From Budorcas taxicolor (lineage: Eukaryota > Chordata > Mammalia > Artiodactyla > Bovidae): a DNA stretch of 64,000 bases. Below the pieces are notes generated by a model. The model did no database searches. It had not been told where the DNA came from and was given only the letters and a program-made list of their open reading frames with translations. Positions 21,712 through 32,548 of this stretch are shown piece after piece; the first letter of the stretch is position 1; every line of letters begins with the position of its first letter. The position numbers and the translations under genes are program-made. Location: contig NC_068926.1 of NCBI RefSeq assembly GCF_023091745.1, positions 64,850,001 through 64,914,000 on the forward strand. The letters run 5' to 3'.

Positions 21712-22140
21712 GAGTGTGGATTTAGGTGCAGGACCTACCAGCATCCAGATCCCTCTTGGCCACTTACCAGCCCTGTGAACTCAGGCAAGTGGCTGGGGTT
21801 CATTTCACCGTTTGTAAATGGGGACCGTGACAATAACACAGGACAGGATTTGTGTAAAGGTTAAATGATGATGCTGTAAAGTGCAAGCTGTCCTGCCTGT
21901 GCTCAGTCACATCCAGCTCTTAGGGACTCCATGGACTGCAGCCCGCCAGGCTCTTCTGTCCATGGGATATTCCAGGCAAGAATACTGGAGTGGGTTGCCA
22001 TTTCAGATCCTTCCAGGGCATGTTCCAGACCCAGGGATTGAACCCAAGTGTCCTGCACATCTGCACTGGCAGGCAGATTCTTTACCACTAGCTTCACCTG
22101 GGAATTCCATAGAAAATAGCCTGAGCTCAATAAATATTGG
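21712..22140 (+). repeat. MIR split by a Bov-tA
   Basis: GGCCACTTACCAGCCCTGTGAACTC through GATGATGCTGTAAAGTGC; the 3' end, GAGCTCAATAAATATTGG, lies beyond the SINE. Confidence 0.8.
21887..22110 (-). mobile_element. Bov-tA SINE nested in MIR
   Basis: CTGTGCTCAGTCACATCCAG through CAGATTCTTTACCACTAGC and GGGAATTCC. Confidence 0.93.
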
Positions 22141-22270
22141 TTGGATAGATACATTCAATAGGCTTTGGGGAGAATAGTCCCAGATAAGGTGGAAATCAGT
22201 AGGAGAGGTGACTTTACATCAAATCACCCAGCAAGGCAAGGGTGTTTGAATCCCAAAGAGTCCCCACCAT

Positions 22271-22303
22271 ACACAAACACACACACACACACACACACAC
22301 GCA
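22271..22303. repeat. (AC)n microsatellite
   Basis: About 15 AC units with one AAC interruption. Confidence 0.9.
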
Positions 22304-22965
22304 CAAAGTGAGACAGAGCTGGTTACTCCTCAATGGCCTCCTGCCCTTCTGATTGGACTGAACAGAGGCCCACTGTGCATGTGCTGGCTATTGACAGGCT
22401 GCCTGGGTGGGTAAGAGGCCCCTGCAGGTCCCTGTACCATAGGAGTCAGAAGGCTGCTGACGCCTGGAAACTATGGAGCCTAATTCAGCATCCCTTGACC
22501 CCCTTCTCAGCAGATGTGCTGAATGCAGGCAACTCTGACCTGACCTCAACTGTGACTGCCCTTTTGGGAGCTACCGAGAGGCACCGTGATCCCTCCCAGG
22601 TCTGACCAAGGGACAGGGCAAAGGGGGGGCTCCGGGCCATCAGCCATAGAAGGTTCCGCTCCTCCGTGTTAATTCAAGAGCATCCACGGCTCCTGCTGAG
22701 CAGCTGAAGAGCTCTCTCGAGCCTCTTTTCGAGTGAAAACAGTCATTTGCAAGAGCTCACGATGCAAGGAGCAGACGGAATGGCATGGTTGCACTCCAGC
22801 CGGCGTTTCTCACAGCCCAGAGCCTGTGGAGCCACTTGGAGGAATGGCAGCTGCCGTGGGCTGGTGGGAGGGTCTGGGGACACGGAGGAGGGCCCATCTC
22901 CACGGCTCCCCAGAACAAGCCAGGGCTTTCACAGCAAAGGGGCAGCAAGATGTCATGCCTGGCGC
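22304..22965. other. Single-copy intronic stretch
   Basis: No repeat or gene recognised. Confidence 0.4.
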
Positions 22966-23755
22966 ATTTGTTTCCTAGGGCGGCTATAACAAATCGCCAA
23001 AACTAGGGTGGGGGGGGTGCTTAAAACAATAGGAATTTAGGCTCTCAGAGTTCTGGAGACCAGACGTTCCAAATCAAGGAGTCAGCAGGAGGCAGGATTA
23101 GTTTCTTGTGGAGGTTCTGAGGAAGAATCGTTCCATGCCTCTGTCCTAGCTCCTGGTGGTTGCTGGCCCTCTCTGGCACTCTTTATATGGTAGAGGCAAT
23201 ACTCCAATCTCTGTTGCCATCTTCAAATGCATTCATTCTCTCTGTGTGCGTCTGCTTTTTCTTCTTCTTTTTTCAAAAAATTGTTATTATTCTTATTTTT
23301 GTTTTTGGCTGTGCCGGGTCTTCGTTGCTGTACGCGTTTTTCTCTAGTGGGGGCAAGCGGGGACTACGCTCCATTTGCAGTGCGGGAGCTTCTCACTGCG
23401 GAGGCTTCCTTGTTGCTGAGCGTGGTAGGCTCTAGGCACGTGAGCTCCATAGCTCCAGCTCCTGAGATTTAGAGCGCAGACTCAGATCTGTACGGGCACC
23501 ATTGCGGGGCACGGGCTTAGCTGCTCCATGGCGCGTGGGATCTTCCTGGATCAGGGATCAAACCCATGTCTCTTGCACTGGCAGCCAGATTCTTTACCAC
23601 TGAGCCATCAGGAAAGCCCAGTTTTCTCTTCAGTCATTGAATTAGGGCCCCACTTGAATCCCGTGTGGCCTCATCTTAACCAACGACACGTTTTCAACTA
23701 AGGCTCTGAGGTTCTAGGTGGAGGTGAATTTGGGGGAGGACACTGCTCAGCGTAG
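22966..23755 (-). mobile_element. MLT1-type (ERVL-MaLR) LTR, split by a CHR SINE
   Basis: GGGCGGCTATAACAAATCGCC, CAGAGTTCTGGAGACCAGACG and TCGTTCCATGCCTCTGTCC lie left of the SINE; TGAATTAGGGCCCCACTTG, GGCCTCATCTTAACC and GGTGAATTTGGGGGAGGACAC lie right of it. This is the reverse order of a MaLR LTR. Confidence 0.8.
23278..23619 (-). mobile_element. CHR-type SINE (long form) nested in the LTR
   Basis: TTTTTGGCTGTGCCGGGTCTTCG, GGGAGCTTCTCACTGCGG, GGGATCTTCCTGGATCAGGGATC, GAGCCATCAGGAAAGCCC. Confidence 0.92.
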
Positions 23756-23756
23756 C

Positions 23757-23910
23757 AGGGATTGAATTTCACTCCTGCCACTTGCAGCTGTGTGATGGTA
23801 GACGCGTGACTTAACCTCTCTGGTCCCCTTTCGTCATCTTTAAAAAGCAATAATGACAGGATTATTGGGACGATTGGATCCGTTGCTGCAGTAAAGTGAG
23901 CGGCTCCAGG
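23757..23910 (+). repeat. MIR
   Basis: CCACTTGCAGCTGTGTGATGG, CGTGACTTAACCTCTCTGG. Confidence 0.75.
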
Positions 23911-24419
23911 CACAGACCCTGGAGCCAGATGACCTGCCGCCTGCTTGCTGTGCGACACTGAACAGGTTGTGACACTGAACCGGTCGTCTCTGGTCGTCTA
24001 TTCCCCTGTCCATACGGGTGAGGAGACTGAAAGATATTATGGCCCTTCTCTCCCTCCCATAGTTCCTAAAGCTCCCCAAAGGCACTACAGGGGTCCATGG
24101 GCTCTCTTAGGATTTCCAAAGCCCCCAAATTATACTTTAATCCACAAAAAAATGGTACAACTCTGTGCTTTTTTTTTTTTTTTGGAATTGGATTGACTCA
24201 ATGTCAGAGTCCATTCACTCTCAAGACAAGTAGAATTTTTCATCAACAATTATTGCTCTAATACTTACTTTTAATTTAGTGAAAAAATTATTTAAAATCA
24301 TGAAGCTTGTTCAAGAAACAAAACACAGACACAAATAACAAGACAGTCCTTGGGTCTGGAGAGGTTTGGGCTCCATGGGGTTGGCTGATATCAGCTAAAA
24401 TGAACAACGTTAACGGCTC

Positions 24420-24625
24420 TTAGTTATGAAATACTCACTTCATACCAGGCATTTTATTCACCATTGTCCACAACACCTCTCATTTACCCACGAAACAACC
24501 CTATGAGGCAGGGACTCTTATTAACTTTACAGGTGAGGAAACTGAGGCCCAGAGAGGGGCAGTGACTTGCTCAAGGTCACACAGGTGCTCAGGGGCTAAT
24601 TGGGGGTTTGAATTCAGGTCTTTTT
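24420..24625 (-). repeat. MIR
   Basis: Well-preserved reverse copy: TTTACAGGTGAGGAAACTGAGG and GCTCAAGGTCACACAGGTGC. Confidence 0.85.
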
Positions 24626-25380
24626 GACTCGAGGGCTGAAACTCTTAACCAAGCTGTTAAGCGGCCCCGGTTGACTACAAGCTGTAGAGCAGAGCAATAT
24701 AACGTGAGCTGTGTGCATAACTTAAAATGTTCTAGAAGCCACAATAAAAAAGGTAAAAAGAAACAGGTGAAATTAGTTCAACAGAATACTTAATTTAACC
24801 CAATATGTCTAAAAGGTTGTCCTTTCAACATAAATATAAAATAATTTATCAATGAGATATTTTATATTCTGGGTTTTGTTTTTGTTTTTTAATATGAAGA
24901 CTTCAAACTCTGGTGTGCATTTCACACGAACAGCACGGCTCAGTTCAGTGGCTGCCATAGCGGATGGTGAGGCTCAGGAGAGCTGAATCTCTGCTATGGA
25001 TTTGCAGAGCTCGAAAAACTATCTAGATTCATCAGTTTCCAACCAAGAAGCATCACCGCTGCAGCTCGGTGGCCTCCTTATGTGGGAGGGAAGAGAGGTG
25101 AACAGTTTGTTTCTCTGGCATCCAGACTAGTGTAGGTACCAAATGACTCATTCCATGGACCCAAGAGCTCCAGCCTCTTCGTCCAAACCCCACCCTGTGG
25201 GCAGCTCCGGGCCACCCCAACTGTGACCTCGCTGGGAGCTGCCTGAGCCCAGCTTGTTCTGGAGCCAATCTGGGCTCCTGTGGGCCCCTGAGCCCAGCCT
25301 AAGCCCAGGAATCTGGTGGATCAGAAACAGCCCTGCGGAAACAACTAAGACAGCTGCTGGAGGCCAACGGGACTGAGAGT
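24626..25380. other. Single-copy intronic stretch
   Basis: The left part (24700-24900) is AT-rich. No gene or definite repeat is recognised. Confidence 0.4.
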
Positions 25381-25381
25381 C

Positions 25382-25525
25382 TACGCCTGGCTTTGAACCC
25401 CAGCTCAGCCACTCCTAACTGGGAGAAGTTGCCCACTGTAACACTGGGGCCGTCATGGTAGCGCCTTCTTCACAGAGTTGGCAGGAGGGTCAAATTGATG
25501 CAGAGAGAGGAAAGGGACAAAATAG
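25382..25525 (+). repeat. MIR
   Basis: GGCTTTGAACCCCAGCTCAGCC followed by a diverged body and GGGTCAAATTGATGC tail. Confidence 0.65.
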
Positions 25526-25584
25526 GTGATTAAATAGTTAATCTCACTAGGGGATCGTAAGTAGAAAAAAACACGGGAGACCCC

Positions 25585-26317
25585 TGTAAGTTAATGATTA
25601 CTCAGGAAAGCAGGCTTGCTTAACCGCAAAGCCAAGCAGCTTCCTGAGCGACAAAACCATGAGAAGCACAGGACGTGCCCCCAGACGGCAAAATGACGGC
25701 GGCGTGGGACGCGCTTCCTGCCCAGCGAGCCCAGTGAGCTAGGACAAGCTCTCTATACACGTTAGCTGTTGCTGAGTGGCTAAGTTATTCTGACTCTTGC
25801 GACCCCACGACTACAGACTGCCAGTTTCTCTGTCCATTGGACTTTCCAGGCGAGAATACTGGAGTGGGTTGCCATTTCCTCCTCCAGGGGATCTTCCCAA
25901 CCCAGGGATCGAACCCATGTCTCTGGTACCTCCTGCATTGGAGGCCGATTCTTTACCACTGTGCCACCTGGGAAGCCCCTCTGCACACATAAAAAACAAT
26001 AATTAGATTGCCGTTGTAGGGACAAGGATACTCACCTCCTCAACCTGGAGGAGGAACCCATGGTGGAAGCATGACGTCCACTCAAGAAAGATAAAAAAGC
26101 TCTTCTCCCCCTCCCCGCTTTTCCTTTGACTACAAAACCATAGCCCAGCAAGTTCTTGGGGCATGGCACCCCGTCACCCACCTGCTTGTAAGCCTCACAA
26201 GTGTCCTATTCTAATAAATCACTTCTTATCTACCACTTTGCCTCTCACCGAATTCTTTCTGCACTGGGACATAAAGGACTGTGGTACCAGAGTTCTTCAG
26301 GGTTCCCCAAAATGACA
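25585..26317 (+). mobile_element. Candidate endogenous retrovirus LTR, split by a Bov-tA
   Basis: Starts about TGTAAGTTAATG; distinctive blocks CGCAAAGCCAAGCAGCTTCC and CCAGACGGCAAAATGACGGC precede the SINE. After it come CCATAGCCCAGCAAG, a polyadenylation signal (CTAATAAATCAC, about 26212) and CACCGAATTCTTTCTGC. Such composition fits a retroviral LTR. Its ends are approximate and I see no internal viral genes. Confidence 0.55.
25769..25979 (-). mobile_element. Bov-tA SINE nested in the LTR
   Basis: GCTGAGTGGCTAAGTTATTC, GGATCGAACCCATGTCTC, GTGCCACCTGGGAAGCCCC. Confidence 0.93.
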
Positions 26318-26394
26318 CCCGGTGGTTTGAAAATGAGGAGCTATAAGAGTCACTTTTATCTCCTATCCACTTATGTCAAACTACATTGACTACA

Positions 26395-26505
26395 TTACAG
26401 AGAAATGCTATTTTCTCCCCATTTTACAGATGCAGAAACTGAGGCTCTGAAAGATGAACTACCTTGCCCAGCATGACACAACTAGCCAATGATGGATTCA
26501 ACGGT
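26395..26505 (-). repeat. MIR
   Basis: CCCCATTTTACAGATGCAGAAACTGAGG then AACTAGCCAATGATGG. Confidence 0.8.
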
Positions 26506-26514
26506 TATAGACCC

Positions 26515-26612
26515 TTTCTCACAAAGAGGTTGTGAGGATGGAATGAATTAATGAAATAAATGGAAGCACTTCAAAGAGGGCTGGGTACACAGCATGAGCT
26601 CAGTAGAATTTT
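26515..26612 (+). repeat. MIR 3' half
   Basis: AGGTTGTGAGGATGGAATGAATTAATG, GGGCTGGGTACACAGC. It lies head to head with the preceding reverse copy. Confidence 0.65.
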
Positions 26613-26624
26613 TCTCCCATCACC

Positions 26625-26720
26625 GTCACCATCATCACCATTCTCACCGTCATCGTCGTCATCATCAACATTGTGGCTGCCATCATCTCTGTTATTGTCA
26701 TATCATCTGTGTTATCACTG
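26625..26720. repeat. Degenerate (CAY) trinucleotide repeat
   Basis: CACCGTCACCATCATCACC with related units; the His/Ser-rich frames over it are artefacts of the repeat. Confidence 0.8.
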
Positions 26721-26828
26721 TCAGCCTCATCTTCTGCCTCCCCACGTGTGTTGTGAGCACAAAGCACAGTGATGGGCTCAGAGCTGCTGAGCCTACCCTG
26801 ATCCTGAGCAAGTTTCTTAACCAGGTTA

Positions 26829-26829
26829 A

Positions 26830-26868
<39 letters not shown>
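26829..26868. repeat. (CA)n microsatellite
   Basis: About 19 uninterrupted CA units. Confidence 0.95.
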
Positions 26869-26869
<1 letters not shown>

Positions 26870-26873
<4 letters not shown>

Positions 26874-27810
26874 ACTCCTAGGGCATTTTCTTTGCGAAGA
26901 ACGCTGTACCACACAACTTTGAGAATGTCTTTAGGGAGAGAAAAGTAAGTCATCCACCGCAGGTCCTGCGGATTTTATTCTCTCCTCCTAGCACAAGAAG
27001 GCTCAAGGAGAGCAGCCGCCATGTTTGGCTTCTTGGCCACCCGCGGGGGAAGCTGCCAAGTGAAATGACCTCCCTCGGGTCTTTGATGGGCCACTCAGAC
27101 AGAAGGGGTCTTGTTTGGGGCATTTTGTTTATTTACTGCTAGCACTGCTGCCAACCAAGTTTATACAGAGTTGCCACAGGTCAAGGTCTGGGCAGAACCT
27201 AAGGTCTGGGCTGCCTCTCCTCTCACCCAGGGAGGTCGCCTCTTGACAGCTTTTCCATTCCTTCATCCCCGACTCCACAAAGTCCGTCAGCCCACTGTCT
27301 TGCTCCCCTCCCCAGGCTGCTCTTCTAATTAATTCTTCAAAGCCAGTGACACCAGGGGGATAATGAATTTATGCACAGATATTTGCATATTAGTGGGGGT
27401 CTTCCAGAATTTCAAGGCTCTGAGTGGGTGGGAACTGGAGAGAATAGAAAATGGAATTTCAAAGAAGGGAAGTAATTTTTAGCGCTGCTCAAACTGTTGC
27501 ACAAGGAAGCCTCCCACCCCCACTTCACACTGGCCTTGCAAACTTGACATTTCTCTTGAGACCTGTGGATAACTTAATTGTGCAATTCTGGGCTCTCAAC
27601 AGAACTAGGGGAATTCCCCAGAACACACTGAACTGGGACATTTATTCAACATAGTCTATTGAGCATCTGACTTAAGCCAGGCACACTTCTAGATGGTGAG
27701 GTAGAGGAGAGAATGAAATGAAACTCTGGTTCTGTGTATTTTAAATGACAGGGAGCAGAAGCTTGATTTTGCTAGCTTGATAGTCTGTGTGATTTTCAGA
27801 ACCATCATTC
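26870..27810. other. Single-copy intronic stretch with POU octamer block
   Basis: No repeat recognised. The segment 27320-27420 is AT-rich with CTAATTAATTC and a perfect ATTTGCAT octamer (27381-27388), a candidate regulatory element. Confidence 0.45.
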
Positions 27811-27814
27811 ATTT

Positions 27815-28230
27815 AAGCTAGCGTTTACTGAGGCTGGCCATGTGTTAAATGCTTACAAAAATTGTTGCTCAGTTGCCAAGTTGTATCCAACTCTGTGACC
27901 CCATGGACTGTAGCACGCCAGGCTCCTCTGTCCATGGGGATTTCCAGGCAAGAATACTGGAGTGATTACCATTTCTTTCTCCAGGGGATCTTCCTGGATC
28001 AAGGATCGAACCTGTGTTTCCTGCACTGACTAGGTGGATTCTTTACCACTGAGTCACCAGGGAAACCTCTTGCAGAAACTACCCCAGGTAATTACCACAA
28101 CAACCCCATGAGACAGGCACTATTCACATCATCCCCATTTGACTGATGACAAAACTGAGGTGCAGTGAGGCTGACAAACTTGGCCCAAGTCATTCACCGA
28201 GAAACTAGAGGAACTGCGTCTTGAACCCAG
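27815..28230 (-). repeat. MIR split by a Bov-tA
   Basis: CTAGCGTTTACTGAGGCTGG before and CATCCCCATTTGACTGATGAC after the SINE. Confidence 0.7.
27861..28069 (-). mobile_element. Bov-tA SINE nested in MIR
   Basis: TTGTTGCTCAGTTGCCAAGTTG, AAGGATCGAACCTGTG, GAGTCACCAGGGAAACC. Confidence 0.93.
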
Positions 28231-29214
28231 AAACCCAGGGCTACCGAAGTACCTGGAGGGACTTGCAATCTAGTTTTGAAGTGAGAAATCAGGCTGTGGC
28301 CTGAGAGATGTGTAGGGGGTGCCTGGTGAAGAAGGTGGGCGCAGGAGGAAAGGGCCCCTCATGGGGGATGGGGAGACAGTACCCTGGGGGCAGGGTGAGT
28401 GACCTGCTTGAAGATCTGGCCCCAGGACTTCTGCCTCCAGGCCCATATTTCTGTTCCTTTTTATACCCTTGACCTCATGAGCCCTGCTCTCTAACCAGCT
28501 AAGCTAAACCAGGGCTCAGCAGGAGCCCAAAATAGCTATGGCTTCCAGGCAAAATTAGTGCCGAGTCAATCCTGCCCCATTCATCACTCTGACTCCAACC
28601 TTGTTATTTTCAGGCAACACGGCACTGGGAACAAGTTAGAGAGAGAGGGGGAGAGAAGGAGGCTCCTTCGATTCTGTTATATCACCAGGTTTCTAGTGGA
28701 AAATCTGTTGTTTCTTGAAGAAAGTTTTTAAGACATTGGTTTATGCAGCTGCAGCATCCTCTGACCCCTGCCCATTTCCTCTGGCTTCAACACCCTGCAG
28801 AACCCACATCTCTTCCAGCCAGTGTGGTCTGAGTAGGGTTAACCCCACATTCAGCTCCAGAGACGAGTCTTGACTAGACTAAGCCGATCAGCATAGCCGT
28901 CTCCCTCTCCTACCGCAGTGACTGGTTCAGGAGCAGGCAGATCATCTAATTAGAGTCAATGAGACTGGCTGGGAGAGGGAGGCTCTGGTTTCTTGTGGAT
29001 TAGGACAAGTAGGGGAAATGAGACTGGGCTCTTGGGGAAGTCAGGCAGCCAGAGACCAGAGTGAGGTAGAGACGCAGAGAAGCTGAGATCTGATGCTTTT
29101 TGTTTCAGCCTGGATCAAGCTGCACCTGAAGCAAGTGCTTGCAGCTTTAGATGGCTGTGAGCCAAAACAAAAGAAATCTCTTTTTAGAAAGTCCATTTGA
29201 GTTATGCGCTTACC
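28231..29214. other. Single-copy intronic stretch
   Basis: No repeat or gene recognised. AGAGAGAGAGGGGGAGAGAAGG at 28640-28662 is a short purine run. Confidence 0.4.
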
Positions 29215-29224
29215 ACTTTCAATT

Positions 29225-29398
29225 CCCCAGCTGGCTCAGTGGTAAAGAATCCTCCTGCCAAGCAGGAGATGCACGTTTGATCCTGAGGTTGGGAAGATCG
29301 GCTGGAGAAGGAAATGGCAATGGCTCAGAGGAGCCTGGTGGGCTACGGTCCGTGGGGTAGCAAGGAATAGGACATGACCTACCAACCAAATAGCAGCA
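29225..29398 (+). mobile_element. Bov-tA SINE with internal deletion and exact duplication
   Basis: CCCCAGCTGGCTCAGTGGTAAAG to GGACATGACC. The middle is shortened (GGAAATGGCAATGGCTCAGAG lacks the usual ACCCACTCCAGTATTC block). ACTTTCAATT flanks it at 29215-29224 and 29399-29408. Confidence 0.93.
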
Positions 29399-29694
29399 AC
29401 TTTCAATTTAAAAACGTTTTACCTGTGTTAGAGCTGTTGCAGGATTCTCACCCAGGTTTGGGAACACCTGTGGTCTGGGCTGTGGGGAAAGCAGATAATC
29501 TGGGATCGAACTGAGGCTGGACAGTGAAGGGCTTTCTGAGTTGAAGATTTAGGATGATCATGAGTCTCTGAGAGAACAATCGGCTCTGCAGAAGTTTAAA
29601 CGCAGCCCATGGCCTCCTTAAGAAAGAAGAGCCACAATAATGCTTTTCGTCTATTAAATATCTGCCTGCTGTATTTTGTACATTATCTATTCTG

Positions 29695-29825
29695 ATCAAT
29701 CTCACCACCTGAGGAGACTGGAGTGAGGACTCACATTTACAGCTGAGCAAATTGAGACCCAAAGAGGAGAAGTCAGACACTCAAGACACACAGTTAGCGG
29801 AGAGCTGAGCTTGGAACCCAGGTGG
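29695..29825 (-). repeat. MIR
   Basis: ACATTTACAGCTGAGCAAATTGAG, ACACACAGTTAGCGGAGAGC. Confidence 0.65.
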
Positions 29826-30325
29826 GTCTGCCGTGGAAACCGCCGATCCTGACACATCACCACCTCCCTAACAGCAGCTGCCCTGGGGAGAGCCTGTTTA
29901 CCCTCCGGGAGACAGGGTTTCACGTCAGTGCCTGGAAGCAAATGACACAGCGAGTGAATTTCACCAGGACCATTTTCTCCACTTAACCTTGGCAGGGTCC
30001 CAAGGGCAATAAACACTTCCCCAGAAAGTCTGAGGACTTTGCTGAACCTAACAGATGACGTCGCTTAGGAGTGGAAGCTCCAGCAGAATCACAATGCAGG
30101 AATGTCCTTGTGGGTACCACCCGTAAGATTCATGAGATGTTCCCATCGCCATCATACCAAGACCAGAGTCGTGGAATGGGTACCTTACAGGTACGGAGAG
30201 AGGCTCAGGCTCATAGTCCCTGGATATTAACTGTATCTGGCTGGAACTGATCAACTTTGGTGTTTTTTTTTTAGTGTTTATAGTCATCAGCCTCTCTTTA
30301 GAGAGAGTCGTCTTGATTTCAGAGG
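29826..30325. other. Single-copy intronic stretch
   Basis: No repeat or gene recognised. Confidence 0.4.
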
Positions 30326-30536
30326 CATACGATGGCTCAGAGGGTAAAGAATCCACCTGCCACTCAGTGCAGGCGACACAAGAGATTCAGGTTCGACCTC
30401 TGGGTGGGGAAGATCCCCTGGAGGAGGAAATGGCAACCCACTCCAGTATTCTTGCCTGGAGAATCCCATGGAAAGAGGAGTCTGGTGGGCTGTACTCAAT
30501 GGGGTTGCAAAGTGGGACACGACTGAGCACACGGCA
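30326..30536 (+). mobile_element. Bov-tA SINE
   Basis: GATGGCTCAGAGGGTAAAGAATCC, CAGGTTCGACCTCTGGG, CAAAGTGGGACACGACTGAG. Confidence 0.93.
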
Positions 30537-31009
30537 TATATTGACTTACAGTCTCAGGTAAGTTACCTTCTTAAGTAACTGGTTTTCATTAAAAAAAAAA
30601 AAAGTAATTCAATTCAAAGAAAAATTAGCAAATGTGGCAAAAATCACAAAGGTGGTATGCTGATGAGTTAAGTCTGGGAGACGTCTTCCTCACCCCCTCA
30701 AATGAACCCCAAACTTTTATCTCATTAACTTAGCAAATGGGAGAACCCAACAGATAAAGAAAGAGGCCTGAGTGAAAAGGAGAATGGGTCCCCTTTCCTC
30801 TCCATCCTCTCCATGTCCTGCCTGCCCCAAACCTCCGAGTCAGAAGGTTAGGTGTCCTGAACTAGGCTGTCTCCTAATTCCTCTCACCAGTGCAGTGCGG
30901 AGCTGGAAGATGGATCTTCTGGAGAGAAAGCTGAAGTGGGCAGGGAAGGTGTTTCTAAGATGAGCTCCAGGTGGGAGGACCAGCAGTGTCTGTTAAAGCT
31001 AAGCATCCA

Positions 31010-31230
31010 CCTCGCCCATGACCCTGCACTTCCACTCCCAGGCACACGCCTAAAAGCAGAGTGTTCTGTCTACTGAGAGACTTGTACAAGAATGTTCCTA
31101 GCAGCTCTGTTCCCTATGGCCACAAGCTGGAGGAACAACTCACGTGTCCTTCAACAGGACAGTGGGTGAAAACAAACCGAAAGGAAATGAACTGCTGTGG
31201 ACTGAATAAATACAGAGAGGGTGAGAAAGA
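31010..31230 (+). mobile_element. Old L1 fragment
   Basis: TTCCACTCCCAGGCACACGCC, TACAAGAATGTTCCTAGCAGC and GTCCTTCAACAGGACAGTGG are decayed L1 3' words in order. Confidence 0.7.
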
Positions 31231-32388
31231 GGAAAGACTCGTGTATGATGACTTGGGCAGATGACAAGATTTTGGTGCTGTGGGAAGGAGATACAGAGGA
31301 CCCCATTGGGACATGACAGGCCCATTTATTCTCCCGAGAGATAAGCATTATAGATGCCTTCATCGTGCGTGTGGCTGTGTGTGAGTGTCTGCATGCCAGA
31401 GATGGAAATGAAGACTCAGAAGACAAAGCAACTTGCCCAAGATCACCCAGCACAGAAGGCGAGCAACTGGACTTCGCTTCCAGCGCTCTCTTGACCGCTC
31501 CCCAGTCTGCCCCAGACGCCCTGATGGCAAGGACCGTTCAGGGGCTTGCTGTAGGCAGGAGGGAGGAGGCACTCTCACATCAGTCTGGTTCGCATTTCAC
31601 GGCCTGGAGACTCAGGTTCTTCCCTAAAGTGAAACCCTGAAGCCAAGTTAAAAGACTGGCTTCATTTCCGCCTGTGTCTTGGCAAGTGATGCTCTGGCCT
31701 TGAACCTCCTCCTGTCTCTGCACTTGTCACCATCTACTCCCTCCGCCCCCATCCCCACCCCTCCGCCTCCAGGGGCAATTTAATCTCTGGGTGTCCAGTT
31801 CCCTGACATGCTCCAGGAAGGAGGTCAGTAGGGTGAATTGTGGCATTGGCATAAATTATTGACCCAGCGCCGTGGCGGCCACTGAAGGACATTGTGCGTA
31901 ACCCACGCCGGGGCCCCCAGCCTCAGATCACTGGTAAGTTCAGGTTGTGCAGAGAAGGCAGAAGAAACCTGCCAAGTGTAGGATGTTGGCTGACCCCTTT
32001 CCTGCCTCAGACATCCCTCCAGCTGGCTCTGCGGATCTCGGATGAGCCTCCCACAGGTGACAGAACAGTTTTCAGAGGATTTAATTTGGGCGTGATTTCC
32101 CTAACATGGTTCTCTCTTCCCCACCTCAAGCAGGTATCCGGTCTTGTTGTGACACCTGGTCTCAGGGATATATTTGCAGGGCAGGAAATAGAAGCAGCCC
32201 ACGAGTCAAAGGCTGTTCTGGTGTTTGTAGGAGCCCAGAGCGGGGCTGCAAACTCAAATGCCCACAGGGGCCAAGGAAGGAAGTGGGGGCCCACATGTAA
32301 TTTGATGTAGAAACAACGAGAGACCCCACGTGCCTTGGAGAGGGCAGTACTTGGTACTCAGCTCCAGGCCGAGGTCACCTGCTTCTGT
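31231..32388. other. Mostly single-copy intronic stretch
   Basis: A weak reverse MIR may lie at 31320-31480 (AATGAAGACTCAGAAGAC, AGATCACCCAGCAC). The rest is unassigned. Confidence 0.4.
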
Positions 32389-32389
32389 T

Positions 32390-32548
32390 TGTGTGCTTAG
32401 TCACTCAGCCGTGTCCAACTCTTTGCGACCTTTTAGACTGTAGCCCACCTGTCCATGGGGTTTTCCAGGCAAGAACACTGGAGTGGGTTATCATTTTCTC
32501 TTCCAGGAGATCTTTCTGACTCAGGGACTGAACCTGCATTTGGGCATT
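32390..32548 (-). mobile_element. Truncated Bov-tA SINE abutting BovB
   Basis: TGTGCTTAGTCACTCAGCCG through GGGACTGAACCTGC; the tRNA-like head is cut off where BovB begins. Confidence 0.85.

Noticed and set aside
26594..26881. His-rich frame resembling a metal-binding protein
   Set aside because: Caused by the CAY trinucleotide repeat followed by (CA)n.
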